DNA from: Stictocephala bisonia
Lineage: Eukaryota; Arthropoda; Insecta; Hemiptera; Membracidae
DNA: 64,000 bases
Direction of reading: 5' to 3'
Assembly (NCBI GenBank): GCA_035578905.1
Contig: JAQJVL010000173.1
Coordinates: 1,418,081-1,482,080, forward strand
The position numbers and the translations under genes are program-made. The notes beneath the pieces are model-generated. The model did no database searches and was not told the DNA's origin. It was given only the letters and a program-made list of their open reading frames with translations. Shown piece after piece: positions 11,536-23,945 of this stretch; position 1 is the stretch's first letter; every line of letters starts with the position of its first letter.

Positions 11536-12675
11536 AAGAGTCTTCTTAAGATCGAATGTGCATATAATTCTAAAGATCTTAACTATTTATTTTGTAGGCC
11601 TATACCAAATATCTATTGTCAAGGTGAATAAAATACTACACTTTCTTTAGAAAAGAAATGGTGTCTCTTCTGTTTATGTTGATACCCTACAAGTTAAAAT
11701 CAAATGCTGTACTGTAGTGTCACATTGTCACAATTTCAGACTGTGACACTACACATTGTTACAACCGTATACTTGCTTAGACTGCAAGTGTTGTAACAGC
11801 ATATACTGTGCTGTGCTATTACTTTGTCACAACCACTGCAGACTCTTAACCAAATTTTGTGCTATACTATTGTCACAATCACGTGATATGCGGTATTGCC
11901 ACATTGTCACAATCAAATGCTGTGTCACAATCTAATATAAATTTAAAATTAATGTTTAATTTTTATTTATTTAATTGTTTTGTTAATTTATTATTTTCCT
12001 TTCTTCCTTCATTTAGGAGTTTTCAGTCATCCTTATTAAGTTATTTACTAAAATGTTATGTCCGTTGCACGGTATTTTGCAAAATATATTTTGTGATTGT
12101 TATTGTTTTTTTACCAGGCTAAATGAAAGCATATTCTTGTTTCTTTCACCCCTCGTACATGTTTGTCAGTGTTTTATCGTTTCCCACTCTCAGTGACTCA
12201 ACAGGTTGTCAATCGAGTTCTGACGACTGTTTGTGTTTTTGTATAGTAATTCGTCAGAGTTTGTCCTTTTTTTGTACAGCTAAATATTAGGTTTTTACAT
12301 TAGTTTAGATATAATGTAAAATAAATGTTGATGCAGAAACTGTTGAAGCTACATCCTTAACTTAAAACATGGCTTAGCACTTTTACTTTGGACTTACGTT
12401 TTACACGGCTAGTAATTTTAGACTGCCTTTGACTACTAATTAAATTTGCACTATACATTGCAATTCAAAAGAAAACTTTATAATGGTGCTCAAACTTAAC
12501 CTTTACGTGGCTAGTCGACTTGAAAGTTTACTCCCTTATTTATATAGCTTATTGTTGTTTATATATATATATATATTTTATTTTATTATTATTATTATTA
12601 TTATTTTATTACTGATGTCAGATTGCGGCTCATATCGTTTACAAAGATTAAAAAATATAATTAATGTTATTTTAC
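11536..12675. other. Unassigned intronic sequence with simple repeats
   Basis: Positions 11700-11930 hold dispersed CACATTGTCACAATC-like motifs, a very degenerate short repeat. Positions 12558-12606 are (TA)n then (ATT)n microsatellite. No gene is seen. Confidence 0.45.
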
Positions 12676-13375
12676 ACTAGCTGAACCCGGCAACGCTTTG
12701 CGTTGGCTCAGATTTTGATCTAAATTATTAATCGTTATTTTTTTATTTTAGTTTTTAGAAAACTAAAATGATTTCCTGTTTACTTAATTTTATTTTAAAC
12801 TAGCACAGTAGGCCTACCTTCGTACGAGGTTTAAGTTGATTTATATTGTGCTTATTTCATTATTTATTTCATGAAATAATTTAACTCAAGGATGTTTAAA
12901 CGATTTTTAATATGATCATGTTTGTAAAAAGGAAGTTTAGTAAAATAGACTTATACACAATATTTACAGCTTTGTTTCCCTTTGAGAATATGTACAGGTT
13001 CCTTCCGCTTGAAACGCGTGAGCGCAAAAGTGCGCTGTGGTTAGGTTTCGTACGGTATTTACTTCAGAACTATGTAAGTTGTTTATTCCAACAGCTGATT
13101 AATTAAACTATTATAAACAATTGTCACATTGGTATTGTAATAGGGATTGCATGGTATTGATACTTCTTAGAGCCCCTGAGGCGGTGCCCTGATGAAATTT
13201 GGAAATGAAGATAGGCTTATGTGTTACACAGAGACCCTAAAAATGTCCATGCAAAATTTCAGATGAATTGCATTATTAGTTTATGCGTGATTGAGTAAAA
13301 CACACACACTCACAGATATACAGACAGACACCATTAGATTTTTAGGCCTATATAATAGTAAGAAGATAAGATAAA
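12676..13375 (+). mobile_element. Degenerate interspersed repeat with CTAGCTGAACCCGGC head
   Basis: The start CTAGCTGAACCCGGCAACGC and the end with CACACACTCACAGATATACAGACAGACACC and a TATATAATAG tail are characteristic of an abundant arthropod interspersed repeat whose class I cannot assign. A 64-codon frame at 12912-13106 is part of the repeat and is not a gene. A second, weaker head of this type occurs at 51729. Confidence 0.5.
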
Positions 13376-13401
13376 TTAACGTAAAGTTGTTTTCATAAAC
13401 A

Positions 13402-13885
13402 ATCATCTGGTCACAGTAATAAACTTACAGGAAATGATTAGGATATAACTATAATAGTAAATCAGGTGGTCACAGTAATAAACTTACCGGAAATGATTAG
13501 GATATAATATAATAGTAAATCAGGTGGTCACAGTAATAAACTTACAGGAAATGATTAGGATATAATTATAATAGTAAATCAGGTGATCATAGTAATAAAC
13601 TTACCGGAAATGATTAGGATATAATATAATAGTAAATCAGGTGGTCACAGTAATAAACTTACCGGAAATGATTAGGATATAATATAATAGTAAATCAGGT
13701 GGTCACAGTAATAAACTTACCGGAAATGATTAGGATATAATATAATAGTAAATCAGGTGGTCACAGTAATAAACTTACCGGAAATGATTAGGATATAATA
13801 TAATAGTAAATCAGGTGGTCACAGTAATAAACTTACCGGAAATGATTAGGATATAATATAATAGTAAATCAGGTGGTCACAGTAG
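13402..13885. repeat. Tandem repeat, 58-60-bp unit, about 8 copies
   Basis: The repeated unit contains GTCACAGTAATAAACTTACC, GGAAATGATTAGGATATAAT and AGTAAATCAGGTG. Copies are nearly identical apart from a 2-nt indel (ACTATAATAG versus ATATAATAG) and an A/C change, so the array is young. Confidence 0.95.
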
Positions 13886-14596
13886 CAATTTTCAGCACTG
13901 ACATTTATTTTCATTTGTGAAATTTAGGCAAGTCGGGAAATGCTTCAAATGCCATATTCCCGTTTACAATTGTGTGAACTAAATATTATAGAAACACTCT
14001 TCTATATGGATGTATAAGGTATACTGTTCGAGATTTTTGTACACACACACATACGGAAGTTTCGCGTGCCAATCCCAACTCTCGTTGCGCTCGATACACC
14101 TCTGCATTCGGCCTCGGCATGTGACTTTTGACTACAAAGAATAGTAGATTAACTGTATAATGTAAAATCACAATATTCACTTTATTTACAGTATCTCACT
14201 CACACTACTTGCGTAGCTACATAATTTATTAGTGTAAAAATCCTATTGTATCACTTCGCCTATTTCAAACGTATTCATTTCGTTTGTTTTTATTAACAGC
14301 TGAGTATAGTATTAAAAATGCATCAATAGTATAATGTCAAACATAAAAAAATAAACTGTTTATTTATGTACAAAACAGCTGTTATTAATCTACTAAAATG
14401 AATCCATTGGTATCCATGTGGAACAATCTTTTTGATGTGGTTTCTACAACTTAGGAATATTTTATCGAAATAAAAATACTTTAGTTGTCCTATTAAAGAC
14501 CTAAATAAACAGTGTACAAAATTTAAGATCTCTACCTTCAAGGGAAGTTAGAGAGATAGTGATGAGTAAGTGAGCCAGGGCTTCGCCTTTTATATA
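13886..14596. other. Unassigned sequence, right edge is the tail of an older repeat
   Basis: Positions 14550-14596 (AGTGAGCCAGGGCTTCGCC then TTTTATATA) look like the 3' tail of an interspersed repeat that continues at 15491 after the inserted palindromic element. The rest shows nothing nameable. Confidence 0.4.
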
Positions 14597-15490
14597 CAGG
14601 GTGTTTGAAAAGTTGGGGAAAAACTTCAGGAAAAAATTAAATAGGTAAAAATAAAAAAAGTTCCGATGAATATGTGTCTTATCTCGCTTAGTTTGGCATC
14701 TGTCTGTCTGTATGTGTGTTCTTTAAAAAATTACTCTATCTCGTAAACAGTATTAGCTATAATTTTGAAACTTGGCACAAATATTGAACTTCACACTGCC
14801 TAATATACTTAAAAAATATAAAATAATTTTGTACTCGTTCAAAATGGCGGCTGTTTAAAAGTTATAATGCTAAATTTCATGAAAACCAAAGCAAAAAGAA
14901 AAAAAATTGTCACGATACCTAATATCTAGTTTAAACATAGGCAACTCTGTTAGCACTTCATTTATTACAATCGGACAGTAAATAACTGAGAAAATGTAAT
15001 TTTCCGGATTGTGTGCAAAATTTTACTGGTGGTTTTGTTCAAGTCAATATACAAAAGTTGTAAAAACATTTTGCACACAGTCAGAAAAATTACATTTTCT
15101 CAGTTATTTACTGTCCGATTGTAACAAATGAGGTACCAAAAGATTTGCCTCTTTTTAAGTTAAATATTAGTTATCGTGACAATTTTTTGTTTTTCCTTTT
15201 TTAGTTTTTATGAAATTTAGGATTAAAATTTTTAAATGGCCGCCATTTTGAAACGTGAGAAAATATTATTTATTTTTTTAGAGTATATTAGGTGGTGAGA
15301 AGTTCAATATTCGTGCCAAGTTTCAAAACTATAGCTGATACCGTTCAGAAGATAAGGGTTTTTTAACACACATACAGACAAACAGACGCCAAACTAAGGG
15401 AGATAAGACACATCTTCATAGGAACTTTTTTTTAATTTTTACCTGTTAATCATTTCCGGAAGTTTTGCCCGACACTTTTCAAACATCCTG
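14597..15490. mobile_element. Palindromic TA-flanked element, Tc1/mariner-type (894 bp)
   Basis: It starts CAGGGTGTTTGAAAAGT and ends ACTTTTCAAACATCCTG, with TA immediately on both sides. The two halves are inverted copies over almost the whole length, meeting near 15040: ACAGTCAGAAAAATTACATTT at 15079 mirrors sequence at 14994-15014. It would fold into one long hairpin. There is no open frame. It sits inside the TATATA tail of another repeat. Confidence 0.8.
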
Positions 15491-15492
15491 TA

Positions 15493-17939
15493 TATAGATA
15501 GACAAGTTCCTATTTTAGTAGCTATGAGCAATTTTCTGACTTGAACAAATATTGTAAAATTAATAAGAATGTCTTTATTGTAAAAATTAAACAAGTTCAT
15601 CATATCAGATGGCCTTCCCAGTTATCCTTGAAACGGCTTCAAGTACTGTTTGTAAGTAGTTAAACTTAGCGAGAGACAAATTGCAATAAGTCCAACAAAT
15701 ATTTCAACGTTATGTGTTAAAAACCTTGAAAAGGCTCAAAGTGTGGGTTAATTTTACACTACAGAATTACTCCAACACTAGTGTAGGTTACTGCTGGCAT
15801 GAAAGTAATGCACAGCCTTAAGGCAGTTTTAAGGTATTTAAGTCTCCCCAGTAAATTACTGAGTATTGATTCCCTAGTCATTTACAGCGAGGTAGTACAT
15901 GTAATAAAGTTGAAACGAAATTGTAACACGCTAGCTTATGTAGTAGTAATCATGTTAGGATATTATGTCTAGCTCTTAGTGTAGGGCTAGAGATAAAAGT
16001 CTTTTTTTTTTTACTGAACAAAAAATTATTTTTGAATTCCTTTACAGAGAAATATGTAGCTAAAAACACTGATCGACTTCACCAAAGAATCAATGAAAAT
16101 TAGCTCGTAATATGAAATAGACTTTACGTTACATTTGTAGTATATTACGTACATTTTTCCATCTAATAAAAAAATAAGCAGAAAGTGGTCCCTGAAATCA
16201 AATTATATTTATAAATATTTCCTAATTACATACTAAATAAATGCTTCTAAAGAATTGGAACAACATTTCCCCCATATTAAACACTAAAAAATCGTAACTT
16301 TGAAGATTACGAGTTTGATTCCCAAATATGGTTTTTTTGCCATAACTAAAAACTGGTCAAGTTAGAGACGCACGGTTTTAACTAAAATATTTTAAATTGC
16401 AATTCACATCTTTCCTAAAAATGTAGTCAAAATCATTAAAGTAGTTTTTGAGAAAAATCCATTTTTGTTTTTTTGCCCATAAAAGTGTAAAAAGAACTAA
16501 AATTTCGAAGAAGTAAAAAAAGTCTGGAGATATTGGCTAAATACACCTTACTTACAAAATTTCATAAAAAATGATTCACACGTTTGGTCTCCAATGAACT
16601 GCACATAGGATACTCAGACACACATACAGACAGATACCAAAAATCTTTTTGAAAAAAAAAACACTTTATTTGGGTTTAGCAAACCCTAAAATAGATTTTT
16701 AGACCAATTTGAAAAAAACATTTTTTGGGCGGTTTTTACTTTCTCTATGCTAACGCATAATAAATGGGAGAAAGTAAAATAATCACTGGTTATACTGCAG
16801 TTTTTTTTAAGAACCAGGTAGTGAAATACTTTTCGATGTTGGAAAATATCTCGCAAAATTTACATATAACTTAAGTATCTTAATGTCATTAAAACACTTT
16901 TGAAAATATAATTAGGGGAACAAAAGCTCGAGAAATTGCGACTTAAATTTTGTAGTTGGACTAACATTTATATTACAGAAAGTATTATGTAATTATCAGC
17001 TTTTAAAAAATATCGATTTTCCATAGAAATCAATAACATTTTAATTTGAAAAATGGAACTTGGTGCACTTTTATAGAAACGTAAATGTTCAAACTTTATA
17101 AAAGTGTTTGGATCAAATTATTCCCCCCCCCCAATTAAGTTTTTATTAAATTTCTTACAGTTGATTTTATTATTTAGTTGGCTTTAATTTTATTCATTTT
17201 TAAATTTTCTAAATAATAATCAAATGAATTTCATTTATGTAGATATACATTATTTATACAACTGTAGTAAAATTTTCTAATTGTACTATTATTATATCTG
17301 ACTTGTTTTGCAAAGTTTTCTGTGCAGAAAACTTTGTAGTCCAGTTCCGATTCAATAACTTCTTACGTAAGAAGTATTTTTGTAAACATTTAACTACACT
17401 CCCTTAACTACACTTCCTTAACTACACTCACTTAACTGTAATACACCAAGGAGCTGTAGGCCTACCAGTGTTAACGTAGAGCCTTTCTATTCCGCAGACC
17501 CTAGCCTAGCCCTCACCCTAACAATAAAGCCAAGCCCCCTCCCCCTCATTATGATTTATCAAATCGCAGCTGTGCGTCTAACAAATGTACCGAAAAGTCA
17601 ATTTGATGTTTGGTAAAATCACCACCTGGCAAAGATTTTTTTAGGCGAGTCTATTTCCATTACGTTTAAGTGGCTTGTTAAAAGTGTGAATACTTAAGAA
17701 CGCCCTCTTAAGAATTTCTTTTTTTAAGAAAATGCTGTTTAATTCACTAAAGCCCTAAAACTCTAAAAGATCTACGACTTTTAGGAGAATAAAAATCTTG
17801 CTGACAATAATTGCTTCCAAATTGTTTGTGAACAATAATGAGTAGGTTTGTGGTCTTATATAAAGCATATTTAATTAAATCCATGTTTTAAACTGGTGCC
17901 TAAGCTCCGCATCTTAAAACTATGCATTGTAAATATATA
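15493..17939. other. Unassigned intronic sequence with one transposon-like stretch
   Basis: Positions about 16270-16790 resemble a degenerate interspersed repeat: ACACACATACAGACAGATACC near 16620 and an end hairpin, TTTTACTTTCTC (16734-16745) with GAGAAAGTAAAA (16768-16779). Elsewhere no gene is seen. A C-run is at 17125-17133. Confidence 0.45.
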
Positions 17940-19130
17940 CAGTGAGTTTCGCGAGAGGTTGGCACAACTTCAGGATATGATAGTAGACATAAAAATAAGC
18001 AAAAATGTTCCTGTAAAGATGTGGCCTATCTCGCCTTGTTAAGTGTCTGTCTGTCTGTATGTGTTTTTTATTAAGAAAATTATATCTCAAACATGGTTTG
18101 AGCTAATTTGAAACTTGGTATATTTGCTAACCTAGTTATGGGTAGTTTAAAATAAAAAGGAACACAATTATCTTTATCAGTTTCAAAATGGCAACCATAA
18201 GGAATGTTAAAAGTTAAATAACTTTAAAACCATTATTTGTATTGAAAATGTATTAGAATAATTCAATTTTGTAAATTTAATAAAAAATTCAAAGATATCT
18301 CAATTTTAAAAATCAGTTTGAAAATAAAAGAGTAAAGCACTTTTTCATGTATGCTTGTTTAGGGGGTTTCACTGTATGAAGTTTACTAACCAAATTTATA
18401 ACTTCATAGTCATTATAAACAACTGTTTTAAATTATTTTAAAGTATACATTGCTTAATTAATTATTTTAGGCTGAAGTATGCATTGATGAAGGAGGGCGT
18501 CTCATTGAACAGCATTTATAATACAATTATACAATTTTTGTTTTATGTAAAATAAATTTCGTTATTATCAAAAGGTTATTTTTTTAGAAAACCCTAAATA
18601 AGCATACATGAAAAGGAGCTTCACATAAACACAGCTGATATTTAAAATAATTAACAGCTGTTTATAATGACTATGACGTTATACATTTGGTTACTAAATT
18701 TCATACAAGTGAAAACCCCTAAACAAGCATACATTAAAAAGTGCTTTACTCTTTTATTTTCAAACCGAATTTTAAAATGGAGGTATCTTTGAATTTGTTA
18801 TTAAATTTACAAAATTAAAGTAGTGTAATACATTTTCAATACAAATCATGGTTTTAAACTTTTAACATTTCTTATGGTTGCCATTTTTAAACTGATAAAG
18901 ATAATTTTGTTCATTTTTTATTTTAAACTACCCATAACTAGGTTAGCAAATATACCAAGTCTCAAATTATTAGCTCAAACTATGTTTGAGATATAATTTT
19001 TTTAATTAAAAACATACAGACAGACACTTAAGAAGACGAGATAGGCCACATATTTACAGGAACCTTTTTTGCTTATTTTTATGTCTACTATCATATCCTG
19101 AAGTTGTGCCGACCTCTCGCCAAACACCCG
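17940..19130. mobile_element. Palindromic TA-flanked element, Tc1/mariner-type (1191 bp)
   Basis: The left end CAGTGAGTTTCGCGAGAGG is mirrored by the right end CCTCTCGCCAAACACCCG, with TA on both sides (17938-17939, 19131-19132). The arms match for several hundred bases; for example GGTTAGCAAATATACCAAG at 18942 mirrors 18114-18132. Its design parallels 14597-15490 (CACACATACAGACAGAC-type motif, AAAATGGC motif), so the two belong to related families. No open frame. Confidence 0.8.
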
Positions 19131-19483
19131 TAACATTTTTACCAACTTTCTACTACAAACATAATTCAGTGCCTCGCAAAGCGTTAAACTTAGGATTAAA
19201 AATATCTAATAAGCTCGGTTTCAAAGTAGTTTTTATTACACGTTTCAAATATTTGAAATATTTGTTATGCATATTAGGTAAATTTATATTCAGTTATATT
19301 AAATAAAACACAAATTAGAAATAAAAATAACTCATATCTCATATTTATAAAAAGGGGGTCTCTGATATAAAGCACCAGAAAAATATTTATTTTGGGCGTT
19401 AGAAAGTCTAACAGTTTTTGTAGGGCTTACAATATTATAATCAATTTAAATGCCTCATATTATATTGGTAAATTTGTCAATAT

Positions 19484-19632
19484 TTCCAACGCATCAAGCG
19501 TGTTTGAAAGAAACAAAACGTTTCGACAGGTATAAAACTACGTCGTCTTCAGGTGCTATTTAAAAAGACAACAGGAGTTTTATATCTGTCAAAACGTTAT
19601 GTTAGTTTTAAATATACTTGAAGCGTTGGAAT
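19484..19632. repeat. Imperfect palindrome at the left edge of the 60-bp satellite
   Basis: CCAACGCATCAAGCG at the left is mirrored by CTTGAAGCGTTGG at the right, and AACGTTTCGACAGGTATAAA by TTTATATCTGTCAAAACGTT. On the minus strand it contains CTGAAGA...GTCGAAACG, resembling motifs in several arthropod retroelements. The adjacent 60-bp units share ATCCAACGC. Confidence 0.6.
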
Positions 19633-19636
19633 TCTC

Positions 19637-20840
19637 CAACAAATTTACCAACATGAACAATCCAACGCCAACAAATAACTGTCAAACAACAGCCTCCTAA
19701 TAATTTATCAACATGAACAATCCAACGCCAACAAATAACTGTCAAACAACAGCCTCCTAGTAATTTACCAACATGAACAATCCAACGCCAACAAATAACT
19801 GTCAAACAACAGCCTCCTAATAATTTACCAACATGAACAATCCAACGCCAACAAATAACTGTCAAACAACAGCCTCCTAATAATTTACCAACATGAACAA
19901 TCCAACGCAACAAATAACTGTCAAACAACAGCCTCCTAATAATTTACCAACATGAACAATCCAACGCCAACAAATAACTGTCAAACAACAGCCTCCTAAT
20001 AATTTACCAACATGAACAATCCAACGCCAACAAATAACTGTCAAACAACAGCCTCCTAACAATTTATCAACATGAACAATCCAACGCCAACAAATAACTG
20101 TCAAACAACAGCCTCCTAATAATTTACCAACATGAACAATCCAACGCCAACAAATAACTGTCAAACAACAGCCTCCTAATAATTTACCAACATGAACAAT
20201 CCAACGCCAACAAATAACTGTCAAACAACAGCCTCCTAATAATTTACCAACATGAACAATCCAACGCCAACAAATAACTGTCAAACAACAGGCTCCTAAC
20301 AATTTACCAACATGAACAATCCAACGCCAACAAATAACTGTCAAACAACAGCCTCCTAACAATTTACCAACATGAACAATCCAACGCCAACAAATAACTG
20401 TCAAACAACAGCCTCCTAACAATTTACCAACATGAACAATCCAACGCCAACAAATAACTGTCAAACAACAGCCTCCTAACAATTTACCAACATGAACAAT
20501 CCAACGCCAACAAATAACTGTCAAACAACAGCCTCCTAACAATTTACCAACATGAACAATCCAACGCCAACAAATAACTGTCAAACAACAGCCTCCTAAC
20601 AATTTACCAACATGAACAATCCAACGCCAACAAATAACTGTCAAACAACAGCCTCCTAACAATTTACCAACATGAACAATCCAACGCCAACAAATAACTG
20701 TCAAACAACAGCCTCCTAACAATTTACCAACATGAACAATCCAACGCCAACAAATAACTGTCAAACAACAGCCTCCTAATAATTTACCAACATGAACAAT
20801 CCAACGCCAACAAATAACTGTCAAACAACAGCCTCCTAGT
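19637..20840. repeat. Tandem satellite, 60-bp unit, 20 near-identical copies
   Basis: Each unit contains ACCAACATGAACAATCCAAC, GCCAACAAATAACTGTCAAA and CAACAGCCTCCTAAYAATTT. Twenty copies differ at only a few positions; one copy (near 19908) lacks a C, shifting the phase by one base. Copies 20281-20760 share AACAATTT and GCTCCTAAC types while the flanks have AATAATTT, showing block-wise amplification. Because 60 is divisible by 3, the minus strand is open for 315 codons as a 20-residue repeat (WRWIVHVGKLLGGCCLTVIC). I do not regard it as a gene. Confidence 0.97.
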
Positions 20841-20979
20841 AATTTTAATTACGTAATTTGTTTACTAATATCCTTTTATTTGGTTCCTGAAATACAGATG
20901 TAATTTAAATATATCGCCTTATTGATTCACCAATGCTATTTTCTTACATCTTTTTTTATATGTGGCCGTATTATACTGT

Positions 20980-21186
20980 ATAGTTTGTGTAAGTAAGTGG
21001 ATTTGTGTAATCGTGTGTGTGATTTCATTAGTTGTTGAGTTATTTTTTTCTTTCTTAAAAAGAGAAGAAGAAAAAATAAACTCCTTCAATGTATTTTTTA
21101 TTTTTTTTAAAGAAAGTAAAAAAGACCATAACTACCGATGAAAACACACACACGATTACACAAATCCACTCACTCACACAAACTAT
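20980..21186. repeat. Foldback sequence with about 45-bp arms
   Basis: The left arm ATAGTTTGTGTAAGTAAGTG and onward is mirrored by CACTCACTCACACAAACTAT at the right, including GGATTTGTGTAATCG against CGATTACACAAATCC. The loop is A/T-rich (TTTTTTCTTTCTTAAAAAGA). Probably a MITE remnant. Confidence 0.7.
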
Positions 21187-23300
21187 GTAACAATCAAAAA
21201 GCGGCTATATAACCGAGAGACGAATGCCGCGATGTGCCACGGCACATAAAAAGTTTTTTTGTGATCTGCGACAGTTCCTATTCTTCTATCTTCAATTAAA
21301 GTATTCATTTGCATAGAACAAATCGTAGTTGTCTTGTTATCAGCTGATACACACCAGTTGCCGAGTATAGTTGACATTGTGTGTTTTTTCAAGGTCAAAT
21401 GGCGTGGCGTTTTACAATTGGTAATTGCAGTTTATAGGTTATGTTGTAATGTGTTCAATACGCTCGCTAAATGAATAGGCCTATTTATTGAGGAGTATTT
21501 AATTAATTCTACTTGATTGTGTCGGCGACCTATTACGTTTAATAAATTAATAATTAAATAAAACGAAACGGTTATTAAGTATATTAACTATTATAGTAAA
21601 AATATCTAGTAAAATGGAGATAAATAAATTTAAATCTTTATCTTGTAAATCCAAAAGTTTGTTTCGTATTACTTAAAATGTCAACGCTGATTTTGATCTC
21701 AGGTAGTAAACCGACAAATTTTAAGAAATAAGTAAAAAAATCTGCAATTGTGGGATTTGTTTTTAAGCAAAGAATTAAAACAAAATTGTTTGTAAGAACT
21801 GAATATCAGTTTTACTATTATAACGAAACTAGTTCAACTAAAATAAAATTTGGACTACAGTATATGCACAATTAATTTAGTTTGCTAAATAGGCTAGAAT
21901 TATAAAGTGTTATAAAATATTTTCCGAATACTGCTATGTGATACACCATGTTCACGGACATATAACATAGCAAAATTATCCCCTCGTATACAGTATGACT
22001 TTCAAAGCCAGCTGCCAAAATAAAAAGGTTTTTTTTATTATTCCTGCCCAAACATAAGTACAGTAAGAATAAATAAAATTAGACTGCCATGTTTAAAAAA
22101 TCATCTAAAGCGTTTCAGTATCAACGATGATTCAGCTATTTCCACCCCTGATTGAAAAAGCGACCATTAAAGTAATTTTATTTTTCTGACACTTAGAAAT
22201 GCATACATTGTTTTTAGGTTAAGATACTTTTTAAGTTAAGCCAGTTTTTAGGTTTTTAAGCACGTTATATTTTGAACAAATAATAAAGCTGGGTACTATA
22301 TATTAAACAATTTATTTATTGATTATGTTTATTTATTTTATTGTTTATGTATAATTATTTATTATCACTCTTTATAGTTAAGGTATTTATAGTACATTTT
22401 TTTCATTAGTAGTACTAGCTATTAATGAAAGAACATCACTCATTAGTTAGTTATAGTAGGTAAGTAGTATTGGTTGGTGGTACTAACTGTTCCGTTCCCC
22501 TGGTGTGGGAAGTGTTTGGCCGGACGATTGGCAACCCTGCGAAGGTTTGGTGTGGTTTGACGACAGCTTGTAGGCTTAGAGTCGTGGATTAATACATATG
22601 TTTGTGGTCACAGTAGCAAAAGTTCGAGAACAGACGCACACTGACCGACTAAACATTCTGTTATGCACACTCTTATTTTCATTCATATTTTCCTTTTTGT
22701 GGCGTTCCTTATAATTTGTTTAGTTGTGGATTTTTCTTATAAATTTGTTTGTTTTTACTAGTGATTTTTTTAGTATGCTGTCTTTCAGCATTTTGGCTTG
22801 GGGTTAACTATAATGTTGTTGTTCTAATATGGGTATTTTTTAATATTTTGCAGCCATTATAACTCGTATAACATGGATTTTCTGGTTTTCCTCTTACATG
22901 ATATTTTTTATAAATTTGATTTGATGACTGAAGATTTACAATGTTTTAGAACAGCTATTTACTGGTGTTAATTGTATTTTAAGTTGTTATTTAACTATAA
23001 TATTGATAGTCTTGTATATTTAGTACTTGCATATTATAAATTAGTTTTCAGTAGTTAACTTGGGTCTATATATAGTAAATAGTTAACAATGTGTAAAGTG
23101 ATCACTTACGTGTATCAGTCAATCTGTTTAATATGTGAGAACTGGATTGACCAGTACACTTAAGTAAATAGTTAATCATTTATCGGACCGCTTAAATTAC
23201 TGATTTTGGGTTTGCAGTTACTTTATTTCATTAATTTATTTTAATTTACTTAGACTATATACATGGCCAACGGTCCAAAACCTGGCAAGCAAATTTTAAG
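21187..23300. other. Unassigned intronic sequence
   Basis: AT-rich, no gene, RNA gene or clear repeat. A slightly GC-richer patch is at 22480-22580. Confidence 0.4.
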
Positions 23301-23301
23301 T

Positions 23302-23378
23302 GGACCTCCTCCCGGGATATGAACCCTCGATCTTCCGCTTATAAGGCCGAAGTGCTAACCACTAGTCTAGCAAGGCCT
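23302..23378 (-). mobile_element. tRNA-like SINE head
   Basis: On the minus strand it reads with GACTAGTGGTTAGCAC (box A-like D arm) and GAGGGTTCATATCCC (box B-like T arm), preceded by GGCCTTGCTA. The T loop (TTCATAT) departs from the tRNA consensus and no good acceptor stem forms, so I call it a tRNA-derived SINE rather than a working tRNA. The minus-strand body would extend to about 23220. Confidence 0.5.
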
Positions 23379-23889
23379 TCATAAGTACTTCTCTCGTTAA
23401 CAATTTAGGCTTCAATCTTATTTAAAGAAACGTAATTTTGGTTGCTTCTTCTTCAGTACTAAGAACGAAGTTTTAGAATCGCTTTTCTGTTAACCTTTAC
23501 AAATTGATGTTGAAAGTTTTGTTATGTAATTATAACGACACGTGCTCTGTTGATCATTAGTTTTACTTCAAAGACGTCCAGCTAATGAACAGCCCCTGTC
23601 TAATTTATTCTGGTAAACAATGCAATTAGATTGCCAGCCCGGACACAGCACCAACTGAACTCTGTTTTGCAGGGCTGCCAACTTCTCTTGACCCCTCAGG
23701 ATTGTTTGGCCGGAGCCCCAGGATGTTTCGAAATTTGCTCTTTATTGCGGTCAACTTATTTTTTAAGCTTAGTTGTGTCTCATATAAAACATAACAATTT
23801 GACAGCAGTTTTTGTTTTTATTTGTAATACTCGTAACAACTGAAATTTATCATGAACGTTAATCCAACAAGTTGTGAAGTAACTGTCAA

Positions 23890-23945
23890 CACAGTCGGGA
23901 TTCGAACCTTGGACTCCGAAGTCCATAACCGAATTACAAATCTGC
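23890..23945 (-). mobile_element. tRNA-like fragment with perfect box B
   Basis: On the minus strand GGACTTCGGAGTCC (an anticodon arm resembling arginine tRNA-UCG) is followed by AAGGTTCGAATCCC, an exact box B. The D arm/box A is not recognisable, so this is a tRNA-derived remnant, not a gene. Confidence 0.45.

Noticed and set aside
19877..20824. 315-codon minus-strand frame (longest in the window)
   Set aside because: It is exactly the 60-bp satellite read in one frame, a perfect 20-residue repeat. Nothing outside the array belongs to it.
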